This document shows, in pieces, positions 15,462-24,262 of a stretch of DNA of 64,000 bases (its first letter is position 1; the number at the start of each line of letters is the position of its first letter). A program made the position numbers and the translations under genes. The stretch covers positions 62,001 to 126,000 of the forward strand of contig CAZCTO010000004.1 in NCBI GenBank assembly GCA_964501725.1, written 5' to 3'. The DNA is from CAZCTO01 sp964501725 (GTDB lineage Bacteria; Bacillota; Clostridia; Saccharofermentanales; Saccharofermentanaceae). The notes under the pieces are model-generated. The model was given only the letters and a program-made list of their open reading frames with translations. It did not search any database and was not told where the DNA came from.

Positions 15462-17822
15462 ATGATTGTAAAAGTAGTTAAAAGAGACGGACGAACAGTA
15501 CCGTTCAATGTGGATAAAATCGTAAGCGCAATCCATAAGGCGTTTGAGAAAACCGGGGAAGCTCGCGACAAAATTGACGAACTCAGCCTCGAACTTGCGA
15601 TCAGAGTGTCTGAATACCTTGAACTTCAGGGAAAGCCGGTTCCGAAGATCGAAGAAATTCAGGACATGGTCGAGCATGTTCTCATGGAGGAAAACTGTCC
15701 GGAAACGGCAAAGTGCTACATTCTTTATCGTGCCGAGCGTTCCAGAATACGTGAGAAAAACACACGATTGATGCGGACACTCGATGATATCGTGAACATA
15801 GATGCGAAAAGCAACGATTTGCTGCGCGAAAACGCCAATATCGACGGGGATACGGCAATGGGTTCCATGCTGAAGTTTGGATCCGAGAGCGCAAAGGCAT
15901 ATTACAAGTCCTATATGCTGAAGCCGGAACATGCACAAGCGCATGAACTCGGGGACATTCATATCCATGATTTGGACTTTTATTCTTTGACCATGACTTG
16001 CTGCCAGATTGACCTGCTGAAATTATTTGAAGGCGGTTTCAACACCGGGCACGGCCATCTGAGAAAGCCAAAGGACATCCGGAGCTATGCTGCTCTCGCC
16101 TGCATTGCCGTCCAATCCAATCAAAACGATCAACACGGAGGGCAGTCTCTCCCGAACTTTGATTATGTAATGGCAGACGGCGTCCGCTACACATACGCGA
16201 AAGAATACTCACTGGCTTTGACCGAATCGCTCGAACTGATCATGGACGTCCCTTTTGACGAAGCCGAGCGCACCATAAAAATCATCGTGAAGTCTTTTGA
16301 AAAGAACGGTATCGGCAGACCGTCGCTTTCTGTTTCCGATGAGTATGACCAAGCCGTAATGTCAGAGTTAAAAAACAGAATACCGGCGCTTCAGTCCATG
16401 ACCGCAGAGTTGCAGCAGAAAGTACTGACATATACACGAAGCCATGCCGCAATGCAGACGGATCGCGGAACCTTTCAGGCAATGGAGGCACTTGTCCACA
16501 ACTTCAATACCCTTCACAGCCGCGCGGGAGCTCAGGTTCCCTTCTCTTCTATCAATTACGGTACGGATACTTCTCCGGAAGCCAGGATGGCCGTACGCAA
16601 CCTTCTTCTTGCCACCGAGCAAGGTCTGGGTAACGGTGAGACTCCTATTTTCCCTATCCAGATTTTCAGATGCAAAAAGGGTGTCAACTTCGCGCCGGGG
16701 GATCCTAATTATGACTTGTTTGAGCTTGCGTGCCGCTGCTCGGCAAAGCGCCTTTTCCCCAACTTCTCATTTCAGGACGCGCCCTATAATCTCAGGTATT
16801 ACAAAGAAGGCCATCCCGAAACAGAGATTGCATACATGGGATGCAGAACCCGGGTTATTTCAAATGTGGCCGATCCTGATCGCGAAACCACTTTCGGCAG
16901 AGGTAATCTGTCGTTCACTTCCATCAACTTGCCAAGACTGGGTATCCTTGCGGAGGGTAATATTGATCGCTTCTACTCTCTTCTGCAAGACAAGCTGGTA
17001 TTGGTCGTCGATCAACTGTATGAGCGATTGCTTGTCCAAATGAGGAGACATGTTTATAATTTCCCTTTCCTCATGGGTGAACACATTTGGATGGATTCCG
17101 ACAAACTGGGTCCGAGGGATTCAGTCAAAGATGTACTTAAGCACGGTTCACTCTCAATCGGGTTTATCGGACTTGCCGAGACGTTAGTCGCCCTTACCGG
17201 AAAGCACCACGGAGAATCGGATGAGTCTCAGAAATTGGGACTGGAAATCATTTCATTCATGCGGGATTTCTGCGATAAAAAAGCGGCGGAAACCCAATTG
17301 AACTACAGTTTGCTGGCCACTCCGGCTGAGGGTCTGTCGGGTCGATTTGTTCGTCTTGACAAGCAGAAATTCGGAAAAATCCCTCACATTACCGATCGGG
17401 AATATTATACGAACAGTTTTCATGTCCCCGTGTATTTTCCGATATCCATGTACGATAAAATCCGACTGGAGGCACCGTATCATGCGTTAACCAATGCCGG
17501 ACACATATCTTACGTTGAGCTCGATGGTGACACTGCATCCAATCTGGAGGCCTTCACAAAAATCATTCGTTTCATGGGTGAGCAAGGTATAGGCTACGGT
17601 TCAATCAATCATCCGATCGACAGGGATCCCGTTTGCGGTTACAACGGTATCATCGGAGACCATTGTCCTTGTTGCGGCCGTGCGGAATTCGAAGGCGAGG
17701 ACGGTTTGAGCTTTGACCGGATCCGCCGGATTACCGGGTATCTGGTGGGTACAGTCGACCGATTTAACGACGCCAAGCGTGCGGAAGAAAAAGACCGCGT
17801 CAAGCACGACCGTAAAAAATGA
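15462..17822 (+). CDS. nrdD: Anaerobic (class III) ribonucleoside-triphosphate reductase
   Basis: Oxygen-sensitive glycyl-radical enzyme that makes deoxyribonucleotides from ribonucleoside triphosphates. An N-terminal ATP-cone (about residues 2-90, starting IVKVVKRDGRTVPFN) provides allosteric control. The central barrel follows, with DIHIHDLDFYSLTMTCCQ. Near the C-terminus a cysteine-rich zinc site (CGYNGIIGDHCPCCG) precedes RRITGYLVGTVDRF, where the glycine is the expected radical site. The product is 786 residues from the ATG at 15462, which follows GGAGG by six bases; an upstream in-frame TTG is not needed. The activating enzyme NrdG is not adjacent, so it must be elsewhere. The NrdR box pair upstream predicts repression by the (d)ATP-sensing NrdR. 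Confidence 0.95.
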   Translation: MIVKVVKRDGRTVPFNVDKIVSAIHKAFEKTGEARDKIDELSLELAIRVSEYLELQGKPVPKIEEIQDMVEHVLMEENCPETAKCYILYRAERSRIREKNTRLMRTLDDIVNIDAKSNDLLRENANIDGDTAMGSMLKFGSESAKAYYKSYMLKPEHAQAHELGDIHIHDLDFYSLTMTCCQIDLLKLFEGGFNTGHGHLRKPKDIRSYAALACIAVQSNQNDQHGGQSLPNFDYVMADGVRYTYAKEYSLALTESLELIMDVPFDEAERTIKIIVKSFEKNGIGRPSLSVSDEYDQAVMSELKNRIPALQSMTAELQQKVLTYTRSHAAMQTDRGTFQAMEALVHNFNTLHSRAGAQVPFSSINYGTDTSPEARMAVRNLLLATEQGLGNGETPIFPIQIFRCKKGVNFAPGDPNYDLFELACRCSAKRLFPNFSFQDAPYNLRYYKEGHPETEIAYMGCRTRVISNVADPDRETTFGRGNLSFTSINLPRLGILAEGNIDRFYSLLQDKLVLVVDQLYERLLVQMRRHVYNFPFLMGEHIWMDSDKLGPRDSVKDVLKHGSLSIGFIGLAETLVALTGKHHGESDESQKLGLEIISFMRDFCDKKAAETQLNYSLLATPAEGLSGRFVRLDKQKFGKIPHITDREYYTNSFHVPVYFPISMYDKIRLEAPYHALTNAGHISYVELDGDTASNLEAFTKIIRFMGEQGIGYGSINHPIDRDPVCGYNGIIGDHCPCCGRAEFEGEDGLSFDRIRRITGYLVGTVDRFNDAKRAEEKDRVKHDRKK

Positions 17823-17845
17823 GCGGATTTAATCGTTTTTAACGA

Positions 17846-17890
17846 ATGGAGGCCTATATTGCCGGAATTCTGAGCGATATAGGCCTCCAT
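17846..17890 (+). terminator. Long hairpin downstream of nrdD
   Basis: A perfect 14-bp inverted repeat (ATGGAGGCCTATAT and complement) with a 17-base loop, 24 bases after the nrdD stop. No T-run follows, so termination would be unconventional; a 3'-end stabilising structure is an alternative. Confidence 0.5.
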
Positions 17891-17934
17891 AATTATCGGA
17901 AGGCATTGGGCACGTTTGGGTGTCCGTCGTTTTC

Positions 17935-17963
17935 TTCACCCCGTTTTTGTGCTAGAGTATACT
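17935..17963 (+). promoter_or_regulatory. Candidate promoter for lipid kinase operon
   Basis: TTCACC (17935-17940), 17-base spacer, TATACT (17958-17963), 46 bases before the TTG start of the kinase. Confidence 0.45.
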
Positions 17964-18009
17964 TGCTGATGTATTGAGGCATATTTATTTTTTAGCGACG
18001 GTGTAAGTT

Positions 18010-18921
18010 TTGAAGATAAAAATAATTATGAATCCCAATTCCGGACGGCAGACCAGCCGGCAACTGGTGGATGATCTGCTGGGTCATCTGATTGATGCCG
18101 GCGAGCTTGCGCGCGCGGATATTAACTATACCCGGGATAAAAATGACGCCTATTCATTTGCCAGAGAAACAAGCGCAGATGAGTTTGACTTAATTATAGT
18201 CGTCGGCGGTGACGGCACCGCGCACGACGTTGTAAACGGCCTCATAGACAGCGGCAATGATATACCCCTTGCCATTTTCGCGGGCGGAACAGTCAATGAT
18301 TTCGCGACCTATATTGATTTGCCGACAGACCCTTATACCTTTTCTAAAATGCTGATTGCACGCAATACGGTAAAAGTGGATCTCGGACGGGTCGGAAACC
18401 GCTATTTCCTAAATGTACTTGCAGGCGGAATGCTGACCGATATTGCCTATAAAGTTCCTTCGGATTCCAAGGCTGTCTTTGGCCGGTTAGCGTACTGGTT
18501 TGAGGGTGCAGTCGTCCTTCCGTCAAACATTAAAACAGGTATTCCGATTACCGTCATATCGGATGATACGACGTTCGATTTAGATGCAATGATGTTCATC
18601 ATTTCAAACAGTCCCAATGTCGGCGGCGTGCGCAGACTCCTTCCGCACGCCCGGATCAGCGATGGACTTCTTGATGTGCTTATCATTCCGAAACTGAACG
18701 CCGGCGAACTATTTCCGTTACTCGGAAAAGTCTTGATCGGGGATCATTTAAGCTTCGAAAAAATCAAATATTTTCAGACCAATAAAATTTTTATATCCAC
18801 GTCCGATAATCAGGAGGTCAGGCTTGATCTCGATGGAGAGGAAGGGCCTTTCCTTCCGGCGACCATTGAATGTCTGCCCAAGGCGCTGACGCTGATTGTT
18901 CCCGTCGACTATGAAAAATGA
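18010..18921 (+). CDS. Diacylglycerol/lipid kinase family protein (DagK/YegS type)
   Basis: Soluble lipid kinase of the diacylglycerol-kinase catalytic family, which phosphorylates diacylglycerol or related lipids at the membrane face. Visible features are the opening strand IIMNPNSG, the nucleotide loop VVGGDGTAHDVVNG (about residues 57-70) and GGTVNDFA (about 93-100). At 303 residues the length is typical. The TTG at 18010 is taken as start because the first beta strand (KIKII) would be lost from the next ATG; no strong ribosome-binding site is seen. The next gene starts 33 bases later. Recycling of diacylglycerol from lipoteichoic acid synthesis is a reasonable role. Confidence 0.85.
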   Translation: MKIKIIMNPNSGRQTSRQLVDDLLGHLIDAGELARADINYTRDKNDAYSFARETSADEFDLIIVVGGDGTAHDVVNGLIDSGNDIPLAIFAGGTVNDFATYIDLPTDPYTFSKMLIARNTVKVDLGRVGNRYFLNVLAGGMLTDIAYKVPSDSKAVFGRLAYWFEGAVVLPSNIKTGIPITVISDDTTFDLDAMMFIISNSPNVGGVRRLLPHARISDGLLDVLIIPKLNAGELFPLLGKVLIGDHLSFEKIKYFQTNKIFISTSDNQEVRLDLDGEEGPFLPATIECLPKALTLIVPVDYEK

Positions 18922-18954
18922 ACGGATAACGGGCCAGAGGAGGATTACTGAGAG

Positions 18955-20805
18955 ATGAAGAAAAAGGCTGCGGATGCAGGAGCAAATCGCGACTCGTCGC
19001 CAAACAAGCCGGAAGAAGTACGGCGACCGGGCAATGCGGTGCACCCGGATATTTTATCTCCGGTTGAGATGATGAGTGATCTGTCTGATCATGACTCAGA
19101 AGATGTCTCTGATATTATCCCTTCAACAGTTGAGGTTCCTCTGGGTTCCCGGTTCATTCCTAACGATGATCTGATGCGCATGATTGATCCTGATTATGCG
19201 CCGGAAATCGAGAAGCCGACGGCGGATGCGGTTTCTGAGACCGGGACAGAAGATATCGATGAATACATTCCCGAAGAAATTCCGACGCCGATCGCGCTTC
19301 AAAAGCACGACGTGACGCCTTCGGAACAGCCCCTTTTCGATCCGGATATTCAAGAGTTTTCAATGGTTCGCGTCTCCTCATCCGATACGGTTTTTGAACC
19401 AAGGGTAAGAAAGCTTTCCTGGCTAAAACCGCGCCATATAATAATTCCCTTGACCATTATCGCCATTGTCGTTTTTGTACTTTCCGTAATCAATGTCGGT
19501 CACTTAAACGAACGACTCGCAAGCCCGTTGATGATACACGGAGAGGCTGTATCGAATCCGGCGTTCAGTTTCATGTATACGTTTGTCCTCATGGAAAACG
19601 GCGTTGATGTTTTGGATGCATCAACGAAGGATATGTTGAAGAGCCCCGGTGAAAATGGTTTTGCAACGAATCGCGAGTACTTTCTGGATATGACGGCAAA
19701 GGAGATGCAGACCACCGCCATATTGTATGATGATGCCATCAGTAAAGGATATCAGATTGAACCCTCTCATATTGAGCGTGCACAGGCTTACGTGGATTGG
19801 CTCGGCACAAAAGCACAGGCAATCGGTGTTGATCTGGATACCTACATTATGGGTACATATGGCAACACAGTCACGAAGGACTTAATTATTGAGGTGCTGT
19901 CCCGCAGGTATTTTGCAGAGGATTACGCCTCAGGCCATAAGCTTGACGAACTGAAGGCAACGGATATACAGGCGGAAGAAGCTTATTCACAGGCGCCGAA
20001 TCAATATGATTTAATCTCATACCGTGTCCTTCGCATCGTTTTCGAGCAGAAAGAGGATAGTTTTGTAGCGACAGCTCACCTTCGTGCGCAGGAAATTATC
20101 GATGGTATCGGACATGACCAATCCAAATTTGAGACTGTTGCCGCCGAGTATTTTTCAGGTGAAGAAAAAGAAAAATTGCTCGTTCCAGACTCAACACTGA
20201 TATCCGGAATCCGTTATAACGAAGTTGACGATATGGAATGGAGAGTCTGGCTTTTCGATCCGGCCAGGGAACCCGGAGACTGTACAATTTTCGACGATGA
20301 GTACGGATTTCCGATACTGGTTTGTTTTTCGGAGCGGGTCAGACAAACGGAGCCTCTGAGGAACCTCCGGTTCTTCTACATCAACCGTGAAGACTTAACA
20401 AACGGTACGTCCGGCATTTCGGACGCCGAAATACTGCCGCTTGCACAGACAATCTTCGATTCGGTAACCGATGAAGTGTCGATGATGAATCTTGAAACTG
20501 CATATGCTGATGAGTTGCAAAGCGGAATCATGAGCACTTCTCAAAGCAGCGACACCTACAGAGGCAAGTACGATGTCGCTTTTGAAGAGTGGGTCTTTGA
20601 TCCGGTGCGTCAGCCGAACGACAAAACGATCATTGAGACGCCTACACAAGTCGTGATTCTTTTTTATGTCGGCTCCTCCGAAAACCCCGAATGGTTTGAT
20701 CGCGTAAACAGTTTCATCCGGATGAATAATTATCAGGCTTTTCTTCTCGAAAAACAGGAGGAGTATCCTTACAAATTTAACGCTGAAGGGTTGAAATATA
20801 TTTGA
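18955..20805 (+). CDS. Membrane-anchored PrsA/SurA-like protein with long acidic cytoplasmic tail
   Basis: A 616-residue protein. The first 160 residues are hydrophilic, rich in Asp, Glu, Pro and Ser, and presumably cytoplasmic. One membrane helix follows (about 163-184), then a helical exterior domain. Residues about 355-400 (YRVLRIVFEQ ... FETVAAEYFSG) resemble the start of a parvulin/PpiC domain inside a SurA/PrsA-type chaperone layout, and a second related region follows near 460-560. GAGG lies upstream of the ATG. A role in folding exported proteins is inferred from this layout, and peptidyl-prolyl isomerase activity is uncertain because the match is weak. The long disordered inner tail is unusual for PrsA, which is normally a lipoprotein. 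Confidence 0.6.
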   Translation: MKKKAADAGANRDSSPNKPEEVRRPGNAVHPDILSPVEMMSDLSDHDSEDVSDIIPSTVEVPLGSRFIPNDDLMRMIDPDYAPEIEKPTADAVSETGTEDIDEYIPEEIPTPIALQKHDVTPSEQPLFDPDIQEFSMVRVSSSDTVFEPRVRKLSWLKPRHIIIPLTIIAIVVFVLSVINVGHLNERLASPLMIHGEAVSNPAFSFMYTFVLMENGVDVLDASTKDMLKSPGENGFATNREYFLDMTAKEMQTTAILYDDAISKGYQIEPSHIERAQAYVDWLGTKAQAIGVDLDTYIMGTYGNTVTKDLIIEVLSRRYFAEDYASGHKLDELKATDIQAEEAYSQAPNQYDLISYRVLRIVFEQKEDSFVATAHLRAQEIIDGIGHDQSKFETVAAEYFSGEEKEKLLVPDSTLISGIRYNEVDDMEWRVWLFDPAREPGDCTIFDDEYGFPILVCFSERVRQTEPLRNLRFFYINREDLTNGTSGISDAEILPLAQTIFDSVTDEVSMMNLETAYADELQSGIMSTSQSSDTYRGKYDVAFEEWVFDPVRQPNDKTIIETPTQVVILFYVGSSENPEWFDRVNSFIRMNNYQAFLLEKQEEYPYKFNAEGLKYI

Positions 20806-20866
20806 AGAATATAGCATACAGCGTCGTATTCCTTGCAGAATCATTGTCTGCGGAAAACAAGGTGAA

Positions 20867-21523
20867 ATGATGATTGACGTATACCTTACCCGCCACGGAC
20901 AGACGGAGTGGAATCGTGTGTGGCGTATCCAGGGACGATTGAATTCGCCTCTGACTGATGAAGGAATTAAGGGAGCTCAGGAACTATCCCGTGAAATTCG
21001 GGATATTGAGTTTACTTCATGCTACTCAAGCCCCCGGCCACGCGCCATGCATACCGCACACCTGCTGATCGGAAACAGAGGCATCCCGCTGATTCCGGAA
21101 CCTTTACTCACTGAAATGGATATCGGAATCTGGGAAGGACGCTACGCAGAGGATTTTTCGCGTGACGACCCGGACTCTTTCTATGCTTTTCGCAATCGCG
21201 CGGATCTTTATCAACCCTCAGAAGGAGGTGAAAGCTTTCCGCATGTCATAGAACGCGCAAAAAGCTTTCTGAAAAAAATGGAGAACCAGCCGGACGGAAC
21301 CGGGCCGATTCTCTGCGTTTCTCATTGTATCCTTTTGCAGGCAATCATGATGATCTGCGACAACAGGCCGCTTTCTTCCCTTCGAACCGCGCAGCCGGTC
21401 GACCAGACCTCGCTATTCCATATCAATTGGAATGGTGATCATTGGAGCGTGCTTACCCGAAACGGGAAGCATTCTTCACAGACCGAAAACAATAGCAAAA
21501 ATCAGTGTTATAAGAACACCTGA
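20867..21523 (+). CDS. Histidine phosphatase family protein (phosphoglycerate mutase-like)
   Basis: Branch-1 histidine phosphatase. TRHGQTEWN near residue 8 carries the phospho-accepting His, LTEMDIGIWEG the usual acidic residue and CVSHC the second His. Length 218 is normal. AAGGTG lies three bases before the first of two adjacent ATG codons. Substrates in this family range from sugar phosphates to alpha-ribazole phosphate and cannot be told here. Since a cofactor-independent mutase (gpmI) is present in the window, a glycolytic role is unlikely. Its 3' end overlaps a small convergent ORF. Confidence 0.85.
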   Translation: MMIDVYLTRHGQTEWNRVWRIQGRLNSPLTDEGIKGAQELSREIRDIEFTSCYSSPRPRAMHTAHLLIGNRGIPLIPEPLLTEMDIGIWEGRYAEDFSRDDPDSFYAFRNRADLYQPSEGGESFPHVIERAKSFLKKMENQPDGTGPILCVSHCILLQAIMMICDNRPLSSLRTAQPVDQTSLFHINWNGDHWSVLTRNGKHSSQTENNSKNQCYKNT

Positions 21524-21589
21524 TACCATAAGTAATGCAAGTACCACTGCAATGGCTCTCATCAATCCCGAACGGCCTGATGCTTTCAA
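21476..21589 (-). CDS. Small membrane protein coupled to htrA (37 aa)
   Basis: A short frame directly behind htrA. A TTG start overlaps the htrA stop (TTGA), with GAGGAGGG about ten bases upstream inside htrA. The product is 37 residues with a basic start (KASGRSG) and one strongly hydrophobic helix, ending at a TGA at 21476. An in-frame ATG at 21562 would give 28 residues. Its last 48 bases overlap the 3' end of the convergent phosphatase gene. I do not recognise the family; a single-helix regulator or partner of the membrane protease is a guess from position. The good ribosome-binding site and wholly hydrophobic content argue for a real gene. Confidence 0.45.
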   Translation of the reverse strand: MKASGRSGLMRAIAVVLALLMVSGVLITLIFAIVFGL

Positions 21590-22845
21590 TTTGCCTTTCC
21601 CTCCTCAAGAACCAATGTCAATGAAATTGTATCCCCGCCACGAAAAACGGTCAATTCCATCTCCTCTCCAACGATCAGATGGTCCCGAATATCAATCACG
21701 GACTGGCTCGTGGTAACCTTCTGTCCGTTGATCTCCGTAATAATGTCCCGAATTTGGAGGCCCGCTTTTTCAGCGGGTCCGCCGGCGGTCACTTCGCGGA
21801 CATATACCCCCACAGGCCAATCATATTGTTGTGCCGTTAATTCGTCGACCTCGACAACAACCACGCCCATGACCGGTCTTCCGGATACATAACCGTTATT
21901 GATCAGCTCTTCGATAATGCCCTTCACATCATTGATCGGGATCGCAAAGCCGATTCCTTCTCCGTCAGAGATTTTCGCATTCGTCACGCCGATTACTTCA
22001 CCGTATGAATTCACCAATGGTCCGCCGGAATTTCCGCTGTTGATGGATGCGTCCGTCTGTAAAAGGTTGTACGTAACTGATTCAATACTTATTTCACGAT
22101 CCAATGCACTGATTACGCCTACAGTTACCGTTCCGGCCAGCTCGCCGAACGGGTTTCCGATGGCGACGGCCAACTCGCCGACCTGCAATAAATCGGAATC
22201 GCCGAAAGTGATGTATTTAAATTCCTTGTTTGATTCTACCTTGAGAACCGCAATATCTGTTTGCGCATCAATCCCGATGATCTCAGCCACGAACGGATCT
22301 TCAAATCCGGGGATCACCACGGATACTTTTCCGGCACCCGATACAACATGGTTATTGGTAACAATATAACCATCCGCAGAAATAATGAATCCGGAACCGG
22401 AAGACTCGTACAACGATTCCCCGTAAATCGATCCATAGGATACTTCAGCGATGATCGAGACGGTTGCCGGACTGACGCTGCTGGCAATCTGTACCGTGCT
22501 CAATGCGACTTTATCTCCGTTATCCGGAAGCACGGACGCATCTTCAAGCGAAAAGTGCTTGGACCCTTCTGTTTCTGCTGCCATTGTTGTCTCTGTTGCA
22601 GAGGAGTTCGTGATCTCACCATGTCTCTCCTTAGAGTCGGGCTCAAGCCTGCTAAGGTAAACAACCACCGCCACCGCGACTGCGAGCACCGAAACAACAA
22701 CCACCACCGTTCCTACCGCAAGAAGGGCGATGAGTCCCCTGTTCATTCGTTTCTTCGATGTATCCGAAACGCTGACAGGATTTTCTTGGGTTGTCTCAGT
22801 ATCTTTATTGTTTTCATCATTAAATTCGTTCGGTTTATTTTCCAT
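21586..22845 (-). CDS. htrA: HtrA/DegP-type serine protease with PDZ domain
   Basis: Membrane-anchored S1C protease for quality control of exported proteins. An acidic, Asn/Glu-rich cytoplasmic tail of about 35 residues leads to a membrane helix (about 36-70). The trypsin-like domain carries TNNHVV (His), DIAVLKV (Asp) and GNSGGP (Ser). One PDZ domain follows from about residue 325, starting around GRPVMGVVV. Length 419 is typical of Gram-positive HtrA. An AAAAGGA element precedes the ATG. The small ORF behind it is probably co-translated. Stress regulation is usual in the family, but no known operator was recognised upstream. Confidence 0.93.
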   Translation of the reverse strand: MENKPNEFNDENNKDTETTQENPVSVSDTSKKRMNRGLIALLAVGTVVVVVSVLAVAVAVVVYLSRLEPDSKERHGEITNSSATETTMAAETEGSKHFSLEDASVLPDNGDKVALSTVQIASSVSPATVSIIAEVSYGSIYGESLYESSGSGFIISADGYIVTNNHVVSGAGKVSVVIPGFEDPFVAEIIGIDAQTDIAVLKVESNKEFKYITFGDSDLLQVGELAVAIGNPFGELAGTVTVGVISALDREISIESVTYNLLQTDASINSGNSGGPLVNSYGEVIGVTNAKISDGEGIGFAIPINDVKGIIEELINNGYVSGRPVMGVVVVEVDELTAQQYDWPVGVYVREVTAGGPAEKAGLQIRDIITEINGQKVTTSQSVIDIRDHLIVGEEMELTVFRGGDTISLTLVLEEGKAN

Positions 22846-22974
22846 AACAATTCACTATCCTTTTCCGCTCAAATAATTTATTCAAATAACCGTTTATAAT
22901 TGATTTGCACATTTCTTAATATAACGCTTACCATTACACTATTTTCGGCAGAAATGGTGAAAATCAGGGCGTTT

Positions 22975-23559
22975 CTATGGCAATTCCTGTTCGCCTCTGT
23001 CGCCGGCACGTGGGCCTGCCCTCAATATTTTTCTCTTTCTGATAAACAATACCACAAACAGTATCATTGATGCGAGAGAAAAGGACAGAGATATCACGAC
23101 AATTGTCATCAATCCTGCAGACGAAGTCGCACGTCTGTCATTTATCAAAAGGAAAATCAGTGCGAAAAACGCACATGCAGCCGTGATCAGAATATACTTG
23201 ATCATCTCTTTATCCATCCGCGTGCTGACTTTTAACCGCACATGTCTGTCGTATGAGGCCATCATGCGACTTGCCTGTTCTTCGTATTCGCGGGCAATCT
23301 GATCCAGCTCTTCCTCGTAAGCTGAATCGATCGCTCTCATCGCGCAGTCATAGATAGAAAGTATACTCCCGTGTACCCGATGGACCGGGTCGTCGGATAA
23401 TCTGCATTGTTCCGGTTGCTTGGGCATCTTGGAAACAAGTTCGGAGAAAGTGCTCCACCACATCAGATGATCCGGTTGAAGTGCATCCTGAGACAGCTCA
23501 GACGAAGCCTGATCCAGGTCAATTTCTTCTTTATTCTTATGGGTCAATTGAAAGCGCAC
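22975..23559 (-). CDS. Two-TM membrane protein of unknown function
   Basis: A 194-residue protein. A charged N-terminal domain (about residues 1-115) is rich in Glu, Gln and Ser with an amphipathic, coil-prone stretch (about 75-110). Two hydrophobic helices follow (about 118-140 and 149-173), then a basic tail. It starts with GTG, preceded by GGAAAGG, and overlaps the end of the yigZ gene by 23 bases in another frame, so it is probably co-translated. No family is recognised, and no signal peptide or catalytic motif is visible. Confidence 0.6.
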   Translation of the reverse strand: MRFQLTHKNKEEIDLDQASSELSQDALQPDHLMWWSTFSELVSKMPKQPEQCRLSDDPVHRVHGSILSIYDCAMRAIDSAYEEELDQIAREYEEQASRMMASYDRHVRLKVSTRMDKEMIKYILITAACAFFALIFLLINDRRATSSAGLMTIVVISLSFSLASMILFVVLFIRKRKILRAGPRAGDRGEQELP

Positions 23560-24196
23560 CTACCTTTCCGATCACCATTTCCGCTTCACCGACATATCTT
23601 GTCCCGGCCTGTCCGGAAGTTACGTCCCCGCAGATCTCCAAAAGCCGGCTCTCCTGCCCTTTTCTGCAAAGAACCAGCAGTGTCGGATTCTGCTCATATC
23701 GCACCGACTCCGTCACAAAGCCTTCCTTCTCGATGGCTCTGCCGAGCTTTTCGCTCTGCGAATAATTCACACTGATTTCGTATCTCGCTGCCGGCACACA
23801 TATGCAGGGCAACGCCTCGGAAACGGCTAATCCCGCAGCTTTTCCGTAAGCCCGTGCCAGCCCTCCTGTTCCAAGCTGTACACCTCCGAAATACCGGGTA
23901 ACGACCACGATTGAATCGTCGATACCGTTTTTTCTGAGTATGTCCAAAACCGGTATCCCGGCTGTTCCGACAGGTTCACCATCATCACTGTATTTTTGAA
24001 GTGTATCCTGAATACCGATTCGCCACGCGTACACGTGATGGGTCGCATCCGGATATCTTCTTTTCCTTTCGCTGAGAAAATGCTGCGCCTGCTCAGCTGA
24101 GGTAATCGGTGCAGCATCCGCAATAAAAATGGACTTCTTGGTTTCAATTGAAATGTGTGACTCCTTTGTCAGAGTCCTCCATTCTACTTTATGCAA
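23537..24196 (-). CDS. YigZ/IMPACT family protein
   Basis: Member of the YigZ/UPF0029 (IMPACT) family, a conserved two-domain fold whose bacterial role is not firmly settled. The signature SDDGEPVGTAGIPVL (about residues 70-84) and VVVTRYFGGVQLGTGGLARA (about 97-116) are clear, and length 219 is normal. The start is TTG at 24196 with GGAG eight bases upstream; later starts would cut into the conserved domain. It lies in a minus-strand run with the Nudix gene upstream and the two-TM protein downstream. Confidence 0.88.
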   Translation of the reverse strand: MHKVEWRTLTKESHISIETKKSIFIADAAPITSAEQAQHFLSERKRRYPDATHHVYAWRIGIQDTLQKYSDDGEPVGTAGIPVLDILRKNGIDDSIVVVTRYFGGVQLGTGGLARAYGKAAGLAVSEALPCICVPAARYEISVNYSQSEKLGRAIEKEGFVTESVRYEQNPTLLVLCRKGQESRLLEICGDVTSGQAGTRYVGEAEMVIGKVGALSIDP

Positions 24197-24262
24197 CCGA
24201 TAAACTCCTTCAAACGCAGGCTATTCATCCTAAATAAAGCGCCGGCAGACTGACCCGCACAA

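Noticed and set aside
15405..15968. 187-residue frame on the minus strand across the start of nrdD
   Set aside because: It lies antisense to the well-supported ATP-cone coding region and has no ribosome-binding site or family resemblance.
16444..17043. 199-residue plus-strand frame inside nrdD
   Set aside because: Different frame within the conserved barrel of nrdD; no start signal.
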